Positions 1-6,730 of a stretch of 64,000 nt of DNA are shown one piece after another. The notes beneath the pieces are model-generated. The model was not told the DNA's origin and did not search any database. It worked only from the letters and a program-made list of their open reading frames with translations. Every line of letters starts with the position of its first letter. Positions within the stretch are counted from its first letter, which is position 1. The DNA lies in NCBI RefSeq assembly GCF_016909575.1, contig NZ_JAFBGA010000019.1, positions 1-64,000 on the forward strand, in the 5' to 3' direction. The position numbers were made by a program, and so were the translations under genes. This DNA is from Streptomyces sp. HB132 (GTDB lineage: Bacteria > Actinomycetota > Actinomycetes > Streptomycetales > Streptomycetaceae).

Positions 1-125
1 GCCCCCCTCTCTGACCCCCCCCCCCCCCTAAATGGGGGTTGGGGGGTTGGTGAAAAACCCCCCCGGTTTTGTTTTTGTAACCCCGCAACTCGGGGGGGGG
101 GGGGGGCCCCCCCCCCCCCCCCCCC
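1..125. other. Homopolymer-rich contig end, probably artefact
   Basis: These bases are almost only runs of C, G and T. They end in 15 G (92-106) followed by 19 C (107-125). Such runs, including the AT-rich G/T stretch near 30-80, are unlike everything to the right. There is no coding potential and none of the dense short hairpins I would expect of a Streptomyces telomere. Ordinary Streptomyces sequence resumes at about 126. I read it as assembly or sequencing error at a contig edge. Confidence 0.75.
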
Positions 126-150
126 ACTCCTTCACCCTCGGGTGTGTGTC

Positions 151-1065
151 TCAGATGGACACGCCGTGCGACCGCAGGTAGGCGATCGGGTCGACGTCAG
201 AGCCGTAGCTCGGACCGGTGCGGACCTCGAAGTGGAGGTGCGGGCCGGTGGAGTTGCCGGTGGAGCCGGAGAGGCCGAGCTGCTGGCCGCCGGTCACGGT
301 CTGGCCGGCCGACACCTCGAGGGAGGAGAGGTGCGCGTACTGGGAGTACATCCCGTCGCTGTGCTGGATGACGACCTCGTTGCCGTACGAGCCGCTCCAG
401 CCCGCGGATACCACGGTGCCCGGACCGATGGACCGGACGTTGGTGCCGGAGGCCGCCTGGAAGTCGGAGCCGGTGTGGTAGCCGCTGGACCAGCTGGCGC
501 CGGAGGCGCGGTACTGGGTGGTGACGTTGGCGTTCTCGACCGGGGCGGCCCAGCCGGAGCTGCTGCTCGCGGCTGCTCCGGTGTCGGCGGTCTTCGCAGC
601 CGTCTCCTCGACCGGGGCGGCCGTCTTCTTCGCCGGAGCGGCCTTCTTCGCTGTCGACGGGGCGGCCTTGGAGGGCGTGGCCTCGGCGGACTTCTCCGCG
701 GGGCCGGAGGCCTTGGCCCCGAGCGTCAGCTTCATGCCCGGGAGGATCAGGCTCGGGTTCTCGCCGACGACGTCACGGTTGTCCTTGTACAGCTTCTGCC
801 AGCCGCCCTTGACCTTCTGGTCGGCCGCGATCTTCGCCAGGTAGTCCCCGGCGACCACGGAATAGGTCTTCGGGGAGCTCTTCGCCGCCGAGGCGGGGGT
901 GCTGTGGGCGGCGACGGACTTGGCCGGCGCGGCCTGCTCGGCGGCGTGGGCGCCGGTGGCGCCGATCAGCGGAAGGGCGAGAACGGCGCCGCCGGTCCCT
1001 GCGGCGATGACGCCTCGGGAGATCGGGCCGGTCTTCGTGCGACGGTGCTTGCCTTTTGCGGGCAT
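151..1065 (-). CDS. Secreted LysM / M23 peptidoglycan endopeptidase
   Basis: This 304-residue exported protein should cut peptide cross-bridges in the cell wall. Residues 1-42 are a basic N-terminus, a hydrophobic core and a GAHAA-type cleavage site. A LysM peptidoglycan-binding domain follows (about 67-116), then an Ala/Lys/Pro-rich linker (117-170). The C-terminal M23 metalloprotease domain is about 172-304. Its zinc ligands are visible: H197 and D201 in GYHTGSDF, and H278 in the HLHFE motif, with H245 and H276 nearby as catalytic histidines. The domain looks complete. The gene is divergent from the phosphatase and is preceded by a c-di-AMP riboswitch, so expression should fall when c-di-AMP is high. 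The ATG at 1065 has a GGAGAGGAA ribosome site. Confidence 0.93.
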   Translation of the reverse strand: MPAKGKHRRTKTGPISRGVIAAGTGGAVLALPLIGATGAHAAEQAAPAKSVAAHSTPASAAKSSPKTYSVVAGDYLAKIAADQKVKGGWQKLYKDNRDVVGENPSLILPGMKLTLGAKASGPAEKSAEATPSKAAPSTAKKAAPAKKTAAPVEETAAKTADTGAAASSSSGWAAPVENANVTTQYRASGASWSSGYHTGSDFQAASGTNVRSIGPGTVVSAGWSGSYGNEVVIQHSDGMYSQYAHLSSLEVSAGQTVTGGQQLGLSGSTGNSTGPHLHFEVRTGPSYGSDVDPIAYLRSHGVSI

Positions 1066-1072
1066 GGGGAAT

Positions 1073-1226
1073 TCCTCTCCGGCGCCTGCGAGGTGAGCTG
1101 TCGGGTTCGGACTGGAGATGCCCGGCCGCGTGGTGCGCGACTTGACCCCTAGCCGTACCGGATCCCTCCGGCAGGCGGCTTACCTGGTTCCCCCGCTCCT
1201 GCCACACGTGAGTCGGTGCGGATTCC
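1073..1226 (-). promoter_or_regulatory. c-di-AMP riboswitch (ydaO/yuaA class)
   Basis: Read on the minus strand, the leader holds the conserved blocks of the actinobacterial ydaO element: GCAGGAGCGGGGGAACCAGG then TAAGCCGCC, GGTACGGCTAGGGGTCAAG, and near the gene GAACCCGACAGCTCACCTCG followed by CAGGCGCCGGAGAGGAA. In this class c-di-AMP binding turns expression off. In streptomycetes and relatives it usually precedes cell-wall hydrolases (rpfA and NlpC/P60 or M23 genes), as here. The ribosome-binding site lies directly downstream. Boundaries are approximate. Confidence 0.88.
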
Positions 1227-1642
1227 GGGCGGCGGCAGGATTAGGCGTTCCGTCCGGATTGACCGTGACCGTAAGCGAGCCGGGACGCGGCGAACAAGCC
1301 GCGGATTGCGCGCAGGAATCGAAGCGTCGATTGCCGCGCGGAATTCCCGTCACACTCCGTGGATTAGGGATCTTGGCTTTCCGCACAGCGCCCGGAATAC
1401 CCCTCGGGCGCTTCACCACTCACCGTCACGGATATGATCCCGCTCACCCACCTCACCCCATCTCCCGTACAAGCGGGGCATGTTCTGATAAATGCACCAT
1501 TACGGACAATGCTCCGATGCCGCGCCGCCCGACGGGTACCGGCACGGCGACCGAGACGGCTGCGCGCTGCAGCCATGTCGTATCGTCGCGAGCGTGCCCC
1601 CGTCGGCGAGCGGCGCCGACGCCCGACACTCCAGGAGCCCTT
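1227..1642. other. Divergent intergenic region, no gene recognised
   Basis: About 415 bases lie between the riboswitch of the M23 gene and the phosphatase start. Promoters for both genes must lie here, but I cannot assign -10/-35 boxes with confidence. On the minus strand a TAATCC hexamer near 1245 is a possible -10 for the riboswitch transcript. Long frames crossing the region look like high-GC noise. Confidence 0.5.
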
Positions 1643-2467
1643 GTGACGCAGCTGCCAGAGGTCCCGCCGGTCGGCCCCGACCCGGCGGACGTCGATCTGA
1701 CCGGTGTCCGCAACTTCCGCGACGTCGGCGGACTTCCGACGGCGGACGGCCGCTCCGTACGGTACGGGCGCCTCTATCGCAGCGGTCACCTCGCCCACGC
1801 CACCGAGACCGACACCGCCTTCCTCACCGGACTCGGCCTGCACACGGTCTTCGACTTCCGCAACGCGGCCGACCACAAGCTCGACGGTTTCGACGTGGAG
1901 CTGCCCGGAGTCCGGAATATCAGCATTCCACTCTCTGATCCGGCCGACGGCGCGGAGTTCTGGCGGCTGGTTCGTGACGGGAACATCCAGCAGCTGCGCT
2001 CGATCCTGGCCGACGGCAAGGGGACCGAGCGGATGGTCGCGTCGTACCGCTCGATCATCAAGGACCGCACCGCCGAACACAGCCGTGTGCTGCACGCGCT
2101 GGCCGAGGACAGCGTCCCGGCGCTGATGCACTGCGCGGCGGGCAAGGACCGGGCGGGCCTGTCGATCGCGGTCTCGCTGCTCGCGGTGGGCGTGGAGAGG
2201 GAGGCCATCGAGGCCGACTACCTCAAGTCGAACGACGCGCACCGCCGCTACAAGGTGCGGCGCAGCGACACCTCACCGGTGGGAATGTCCGACGAGGTGA
2301 TGGAGCTGCTCAATCCTCTTTTCGGGGCGCACGCCGAATACCTCGACGCCGCGTTCGCCACGATCGAGGAGGTCTGGGGCGGCACCGACCGCTACCTCCT
2401 CGAAGGGCTGGGGATCAGCCACGAGACCCGCGCGAAGCTGCGTGAGCGCCTCGTCGAGGGAGTGTGA
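1643..2467 (+). CDS. Tyrosine / dual-specificity protein phosphatase
   Basis: The protein (274 residues from the GTG at 1643) belongs to the tyrosine-phosphatase-like family that includes mycobacterial PtpB. N-terminal landmarks are GVRNFRDVGG and RLYRSGHL. The catalytic P-loop HCAAGKDRAG lies near residues 162-171, with the nucleophilic cysteine and arginine in the HCxxGKDR form typical of this group. The GTG start is chosen because AGGAG (1633-1637) stands at correct spacing; the frame stays open further upstream without homology. The substrate is unknown. The last codons (AKLRERLVEGV) lie in a 42-base unit that continues as tandem copies past the stop. Confidence 0.9.
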   Translation: MTQLPEVPPVGPDPADVDLTGVRNFRDVGGLPTADGRSVRYGRLYRSGHLAHATETDTAFLTGLGLHTVFDFRNAADHKLDGFDVELPGVRNISIPLSDPADGAEFWRLVRDGNIQQLRSILADGKGTERMVASYRSIIKDRTAEHSRVLHALAEDSVPALMHCAAGKDRAGLSIAVSLLAVGVEREAIEADYLKSNDAHRRYKVRRSDTSPVGMSDEVMELLNPLFGAHAEYLDAAFATIEEVWGGTDRYLLEGLGISHETRAKLRERLVEGV

Positions 2468-2552
2468 CGCAACGCGAAGCCGCGCGAGCGCCTCGTCGAG
2501 GGAGTGTGACGCAACGCGAAGCCGCGTGAGCGCCTCGGCGGGGGCGTGCGAG
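2431..2552. repeat. 42-bp tandem repeat across the phosphatase stop codon
   Basis: Three head-to-tail copies lie at 2431-2472, 2473-2514 and 2515 to about 2552 (partial). Copies 1 and 2 differ at two positions. Each full copy carries codons for the protein C-terminus and its TGA. The period is a multiple of three, so the array looks like slippage duplication of the gene's 3' end. Confidence 0.9.
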
Positions 2553-2560
2553 GCCAGGGG

Positions 2561-2734
2561 TCAGCCCTTGCCGGCCACGGTGAAGAGCAGGAAGAGGAAG
2601 GCCGCGATGACATGTCCGGCCACCAGGTACGCGAAGAGCCGGATCACGACGCCGCGCGGCATCCGCCGCTCCTGCGTGTCCGCGCTCTTCGGCCTGCGCG
2701 GGGTGAGCGGGTCGTAGTACTCCGAATCGGACAT
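2561..2734 (-). CDS. Small single-pass membrane protein (DUF6126-like)
   Basis: A 57-residue protein begins at the ATG at 2734, after a GAGAGGA ribosome site. It has a polar N-terminal half (MSDSEYYDPLTPRRPKS) and one hydrophobic helix near residues 31-53 (RLFAYLVAGHVIAAFLFLLF). I associate it with the DUF6126 family, which accompanies XRE-cupin regulators in Streptomyces; that assignment is from memory. It lies 65 bases downstream of the regulator on the same strand and is probably co-transcribed. The function is unknown. The upstream in-frame extension has no ribosome site and no typical composition. Confidence 0.8.
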   Translation of the reverse strand: MSDSEYYDPLTPRRPKSADTQERRMPRGVVIRLFAYLVAGHVIAAFLFLLFTVAGKG

Positions 2735-2799
2735 GACGGTCCTCTCTCCCGACCGCTCGGGCCGGGGTGACGAAGGGTACGCAAATGGGGCGTGCGGGA

Positions 2800-3420
2800 T
2801 CAGAGCCGGTGGATCCCGCTGCCCGGGCACAGTTCGGCGACGGGGCTCTGCAGCAGGGTGTGGACGAAGAGCAGGCGCGCCCCGGTGATGTCCGGCGCCG
2901 CGATCCGGTGCGGGGTGAGCGAGTCGAAGTGCGCGCTGTCACCGGGATCGAGATCGTGCACGGTCTCCCCCAGCACGACCCGCAGCCGGCCGTCGAGCAC
3001 GTACAGCCATTCCTCTCCGGGGTGGACGCGCACGAGGTCTCCCTCGGTGCCGTACGGGACCCGGACGCGCAGCGCCTGCATCGCACGACCAGGTCCGCCG
3101 GCCTGCCGGTAGAGCCAGCCGCCCGCCGCGGTGCCACCGGGCGCGCCGTCGAGCGGGCCTCCGCGGACGATCGCGTCACGTTCGGGTGGCGCCTCACCCA
3201 GGAGCTCGGAGACGGTCGTACCGTAGACACGGGCGAGGCCGAGCAGCATCGGCAGCGAAGGCTGCCTCCGCCCCGTCTCGAGCCGGGAGAGGTGGGCCGG
3301 GGAGAGTTCCGCCCGGCCGGCCGCCGCCTCCAGGGTGAGGCCGCGATTGCGACGCAGGTCACGCAGGCGCGGCCCGATTCCCGGGAGTTCGTCGGCCACC
3401 CCTCCGTCAGGAGGATTCAT
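2800..3420 (-). CDS. XRE-family regulator with C-terminal cupin domain
   Basis: The 206-residue protein joins an N-terminal helix-turn-helix (about residues 14-70, with LRDLRRNRGLTLEAAAGRA and SPAHLSRLETGRRQPS) to a small-molecule-binding cupin barrel (about 120-200, with HPGEEWLYVLDGRLRVVLG and LDPGDSAHFDSLTPHR). Proteins of this layout usually sense a metabolite with the cupin and repress nearby genes. A perfect 12-base inverted repeat stands 24 bases upstream of the start, suggesting autoregulation. The gene follows the aminotransferase on the same strand and is followed by the small membrane gene. The ATG at 3420 is read without a strong ribosome site. Confidence 0.9.
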   Translation of the reverse strand: MNPPDGGVADELPGIGPRLRDLRRNRGLTLEAAAGRAELSPAHLSRLETGRRQPSLPMLLGLARVYGTTVSELLGEAPPERDAIVRGGPLDGAPGGTAAGGWLYRQAGGPGRAMQALRVRVPYGTEGDLVRVHPGEEWLYVLDGRLRVVLGETVHDLDPGDSAHFDSLTPHRIAAPDITGARLLFVHTLLQSPVAELCPGSGIHRL

Positions 3421-3443
3421 GTCTCCATTGAGCCACCGCCTTC

Positions 3444-3472
3444 CCTCTGAGGCAAATCACTTGCCTCAGAGG
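3444..3472. promoter_or_regulatory. Perfect inverted repeat, likely XRE-cupin operator
   Basis: CCTCTGAGGCAA (3444-3455) and TTGCCTCAGAGG (3461-3472) are exact reverse complements around a 5-base spacer. The site lies in the 65-base gap upstream of the XRE-cupin gene. No T-run follows on the minus strand, so it fits an operator better than a terminator of the aminotransferase gene. Confidence 0.7.
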
Positions 3473-3485
3473 CAAAAATGGGCGG

Positions 3486-4880
3486 TCAGCGGTTGGCGAC
3501 GGCCTGTTTCACCAGGGTCCTGCCGAAGTCCCACATCAGCCCGCCTCCGCTGTGCGCGTCGTCCATGACGGCGGTGAAGGCGGTGACGAAGCGGTCGACC
3601 TCCGGTTCACCGATGACCAGCGGTGGGATCAGCTTGATCACCTCCAGGTGATCGCCGGAGACCTGGGTGAGGATCCGGTGCTTCTGCAGCAGCGGCACCA
3701 CCACCATCTGCGCGAACAGCCCCTTGCGGGCCGCCTGCAGCATCGTCCAGCGACTGCGGAGCCCGAGGGACGAGGGCCGTCCGAACTCGATGCCGATCAT
3801 CAGACCTCGACCGCGGACCTCGTGGAGCAGTTCGTAGCGTCCGACGAGCGCGGCGAGCCGCTCGCGCAGCAGATCACCGGTGCGGCGGGCGTTCGCGACG
3901 GTCTCCTCCTGCTCCATCACCGCGAGTACGGCGAGCCCGGCCGCCATGGCCTGGGCGTTGGATCCGAAGCTGGCCGAGTGGACGAGGACCCGGTCCATGG
4001 AGGAGTAGACGCGCTTGAAGATCCAGTCCTTGCCGAGCGTGGCGCCGATCGGAACGTAGCCCCCCGAGAGCGCCTTGGCGACACACAGCAGATCGGGTTC
4101 GACCCCCTGCTCGTGCTGGTACGCGTAGAAGTCGCCGGTCCTGCCGAGCCCGGTCTGCACCTCGTCGGCGATGAGCACGGCCTTGTGCCGGTGCAGCAGC
4201 TCCTGTGCCTCCCGCAGGAAGCCGGGCGGTGAGGCGTGGACGCCCTTGCCCTGGATCGGCTCCACGATCAGGCCGGCAACGTCACCGCGCCCCAGCTCGC
4301 GCCGCAGCGCGTCGAGGTCGCCGAGCGGAATGGCGGTGTCGGGCAGCAGGGGCGCGAACCCGTCCCGGAACCCCTTCTCGCCGTTGACGGAGAGCGCGCC
4401 GGTCGTCAGCCCGTGGAAGGCGTGGTCGCAGTAGAGGATCCGCGGTTTGCCGGTGGCGTACCGGGCGAATTTCAGCGCCGCCTCGACCGCCTCCGTGCCG
4501 CTGTTGCCGAAGTACACCCTGTCCAGGTGTGGGCTGTGCGCCAGCAGCCTCTCGGCCAGCAGGCCGGGCAGCGGCTGGCAGTCGAAGCGGGTGAGGTCGG
4601 CCAGGGAGGCGTCCAGGACGTCGTGGAGCGCCTGACGCACGACGGGGTGGTGCCTGCCGAGACCCATCACGCCGAAGCCGGCGAGCATGTCCAGGTAGTC
4701 GTTGCCCTCCGCGTCCCAGAAGTACGCACCCTCGGCCCGCTCGTAGACCTTGTCGAAACCTAGGGTGTGGAGCATCCGCGGCAGCTGGTGGTTGAGGTGG
4801 CGGGTGTGCAGCTCGTAGCGTTCGGCTCCTCGCTCCTCGAGGAGCCGCGCCAGATCAAAGCCCGGCCGTTCGTCCTTCAT
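3486..4880 (-). CDS. hpnO: Class III aminotransferase of the hopanoid locus (HpnO-like)
   Basis: This 464-residue PLP enzyme has the class III landmarks: GNSGTEAVEAALKFARYATG for phosphate binding, IADEVQTGLGRTG with the PLP-ring aspartate, and the Schiff-base lysine in AKALSGGYVPIGA. In hopanoid clusters the matching enzyme (HpnO) is proposed to convert the ribosyl-derived side chain into aminobacteriohopanetriol. It is the last gene of the hpn strand but sits 166 bases from hpnH, behind a large hairpin. The ATG at 4880 is chosen because it follows a purine-rich ribosome site; an upstream in-frame extension is low-complexity. Class III enzymes diverge in substrate, so the hopanoid role rests on context. 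Confidence 0.85.
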   Translation of the reverse strand: MKDERPGFDLARLLEERGAERYELHTRHLNHQLPRMLHTLGFDKVYERAEGAYFWDAEGNDYLDMLAGFGVMGLGRHHPVVRQALHDVLDASLADLTRFDCQPLPGLLAERLLAHSPHLDRVYFGNSGTEAVEAALKFARYATGKPRILYCDHAFHGLTTGALSVNGEKGFRDGFAPLLPDTAIPLGDLDALRRELGRGDVAGLIVEPIQGKGVHASPPGFLREAQELLHRHKAVLIADEVQTGLGRTGDFYAYQHEQGVEPDLLCVAKALSGGYVPIGATLGKDWIFKRVYSSMDRVLVHSASFGSNAQAMAAGLAVLAVMEQEETVANARRTGDLLRERLAALVGRYELLHEVRGRGLMIGIEFGRPSSLGLRSRWTMLQAARKGLFAQMVVVPLLQKHRILTQVSGDHLEVIKLIPPLVIGEPEVDRFVTAFTAVMDDAHSGGGLMWDFGRTLVKQAVANR

Positions 4881-4951
4881 GCCCCGTCCTCCCTCGCCAC
4901 GTTCCGCTCTGCCGCCGCCGTGCGGCGCTCCGGTGCCACGGCGCTTGCGCA

Positions 4952-5000
4952 CCGGCCCGGCCCGGACGCGCCGCCGGTGGCGGCGTCCGGGCCGGGCCGG
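4952..5000. terminator. Large GC hairpin between hpnH and aminotransferase
   Basis: CCGGCCCGGCCCGGA (4952-4966) pairs perfectly with TCCGGGCCGGGCCGG (4986-5000), and the inner GCCGCC/GGCGGC (4970-4975/4979-4984) closes a 3-base loop. It lies in the 166-base gap between two minus-strand genes. It may attenuate or stop read-through from the hpn operon. No T-run is present, as is usual in Streptomyces. Confidence 0.65.
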
Positions 5001-5046
5001 CGGTCCGGGGAGACCCGGAGCGGCCGGCTGCCTCGTGGTGACGAGG

Positions 5047-6066
5047 TCACCGGTTCCCGCCGACGGTCTCCCGTGCCGCTCGCAGGGATTCCTTCAGCGA
5101 CCCCATGGTGGCGAGCACCGCGGTGGGTTCGTAGCCGCAGTGCGCCATGCAGTTGGCGCAGCGCGGGTCCTTGCCCCGGCCGTACTTGTCCCAGTCCGTG
5201 TCCTCGATCAGCTCCCGGTAGGTGGGGACGTAACCGTCGCTCATCAGGTAGCAGGGCCGCTGCCATCCGAAGAGCGAGTAGTTGGGGATCGCCCACGCCG
5301 TGCAGGGGAAATCGGCCTTGCCCTCCAGGAAGTCCAGGAAGAGCGGCGAGTGGTTCAGCCTCCAGCGCCCGCGGTTGCCTCCCGAGAAGGACTTCTTGAA
5401 GAGCTCACGGGTCTGTTCCACTCCCAGGAAGTGTTCCTGGTCGGGCGCCTTCTCGTAGGCGTAGGCGGGCGAGATCATCATCTCGTCCACCTTCAGTTCG
5501 TCGTTGAGGAAGTTGAGAACCTCGATGACGGTCTGCGGGGTGTCGGTGTTGAAGAAGGTGGAGTTGGTCGTGACGCGGAAGCCGCGGCGTTTGGCCTCCT
5601 TCATCGCCTCCACCGCTTCGTCGAAGACGCCTTCCTTGGCGACCGACTCGTCGTGCCGCTCACGCAGTCCGTCGATGTGCACGGCGAAGGCGAAGTAGGG
5701 CGACGGGGTGAACTTCTCGAGCTTCTTGCGCATCAGCATGGCGTTGGTGCAGAGGAAGACGTACTTCCTCTTCGCCACCAACTGGCGGACGATCTCGTCG
5801 ATCTGCGGGTGCATCAGTGGCTCGCCACCGGCGATGGAGACCATCGGGGCCCCTGACTCGAGCACCGCCCCGACCGCTTGCGCGACCGGCATGCGCTGCT
5901 TGAGCACTCCGGCCGGATGCTGGATCTTCCCGCAGCCCTCGCAGGCCAGATTGCAGGCGAACAGGGGTTCCAGCTCGACGATCAGCGGGAACTTGTCCCT
6001 CTTGCGGAGCTTCTGTTCGAAGAGATACGTCGCGACCTTGATGGTCTGGCGGAGCGGCATGGCCAT
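5047..6066 (-). CDS. hpnH: Adenosyl-hopene transferase HpnH (radical SAM)
   Basis: HpnH joins a 5'-deoxyadenosyl group to diploptene to give adenosylhopane, the first step of C35 hopanoid side-chain formation. The 339-residue protein carries the radical-SAM cluster motif as C38, C42 and C45 (ACNLACEGC), the SAM-contacting GGEPLMHP segment, and a C-terminal cysteine group (DPRCANCMAHCGYEP) seen in HpnH. Its length matches the family. The ATG at 6066 lies 6 bases after the hpnG stop, and the ribosome site AGGAGG overlaps that stop, so the genes are translationally coupled. Confidence 0.95.
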   Translation of the reverse strand: MAMPLRQTIKVATYLFEQKLRKRDKFPLIVELEPLFACNLACEGCGKIQHPAGVLKQRMPVAQAVGAVLESGAPMVSIAGGEPLMHPQIDEIVRQLVAKRKYVFLCTNAMLMRKKLEKFTPSPYFAFAVHIDGLRERHDESVAKEGVFDEAVEAMKEAKRRGFRVTTNSTFFNTDTPQTVIEVLNFLNDELKVDEMMISPAYAYEKAPDQEHFLGVEQTRELFKKSFSGGNRGRWRLNHSPLFLDFLEGKADFPCTAWAIPNYSLFGWQRPCYLMSDGYVPTYRELIEDTDWDKYGRGKDPRCANCMAHCGYEPTAVLATMGSLKESLRAARETVGGNR

Positions 6067-6072
6067 CTGGGC

Positions 6073-6726
6073 TCACCTCCTGGGGAGCAGCAAAGAACGG
6101 TGCCATTCATGAAAAGCCGGAAGTACGGCACGAAGGACGCGGAATGCCGATATTCCACCGCGGACCGTGCCGATACGGACGAGCTCATGCTCTGGAGCGT
6201 CCACGACCACCCGTACGGCCGCAACCGGACGTGCCCCCGTCCGCACGGCGGTGCGGAGTGTGGCGGCGGACTCCATGTCCACCGCGATGGCGCCGGTGGC
6301 CCGGAGGCCGGCCCGCGCCGGCCCCCGGACGACGTGTCCGGAGCCGGCCAGCGGCCCGGTGTGGACCGTACGTCCGGGCACCGCCCTGACCAGTGCGTCG
6401 ACCAGCAGACCGGTACCGGTGCACGCCGTGGTGCCGCCGGCGTCGCGGGTCTCCTCGGCCACCACGAGGTCGCCCGGATGCATGCCGGGTTCCAGCCCCG
6501 CGCAGAAGCCGGAGGCGATGACCGCGGTACCTCCGGCCCCGTGCCGTCCCAGCGCGGTCCGGACGGCGTTCTCCGCCGCCCTGGGGCCCATCCCGGACCT
6601 GATGATGCTCACGGGGCCCGGGCCCGTTGCGCCGCCCGTCCTGCCGGTGCGCAGCGCGAACCGCTCGATGCCGAGCGCGCAGGCGATCAGCAGCGGCGTG
6701 GCGGGCGGCTCCTGTGCACCACCCAT
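6073..6726 (-). CDS. hpnG: Hopanoid phosphorylase HpnG (adenosylhopane nucleosidase)
   Basis: HpnG removes adenine from adenosylhopane to give a ribosylhopane product. The 217-residue protein has the nucleoside phosphorylase fold: an early ACALGIERFALR segment, SGMGPRAAENAVRTAL, GFCAGLEPGMHPGDLVVAEE, and VDMESAATLRTA with the glutamate that contacts ribose. The ATG at 6726 is 4 bases beyond the shc stop, so the two are coupled. A longer frame upstream is antisense-type noise inside shc. Confidence 0.93.
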   Translation of the reverse strand: MGGAQEPPATPLLIACALGIERFALRTGRTGGATGPGPVSIIRSGMGPRAAENAVRTALGRHGAGGTAVIASGFCAGLEPGMHPGDLVVAEETRDAGGTTACTGTGLLVDALVRAVPGRTVHTGPLAGSGHVVRGPARAGLRATGAIAVDMESAATLRTAVRTGARPVAAVRVVVDAPEHELVRIGTVRGGISAFRVLRAVLPAFHEWHRSLLLPRR

Positions 6727-6730
6727 CGGT

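Noticed and set aside
1..125. Chromosome telomere
   Set aside because: The runs are homopolymers rather than the multiple short GC palindromes of Streptomyces telomeres, and the flanking genes are core-region genes by recollected synteny.
142..1152. Plus-strand frame opposite the M23 peptidase and its riboswitch
   Set aside because: Shadow of the peptidase; would be coded through a structured riboswitch.
1118..1642. N-terminal extension of the tyrosine phosphatase
   Set aside because: No homology, crosses the riboswitch region, and the GTG at 1643 has a proper ribosome site.
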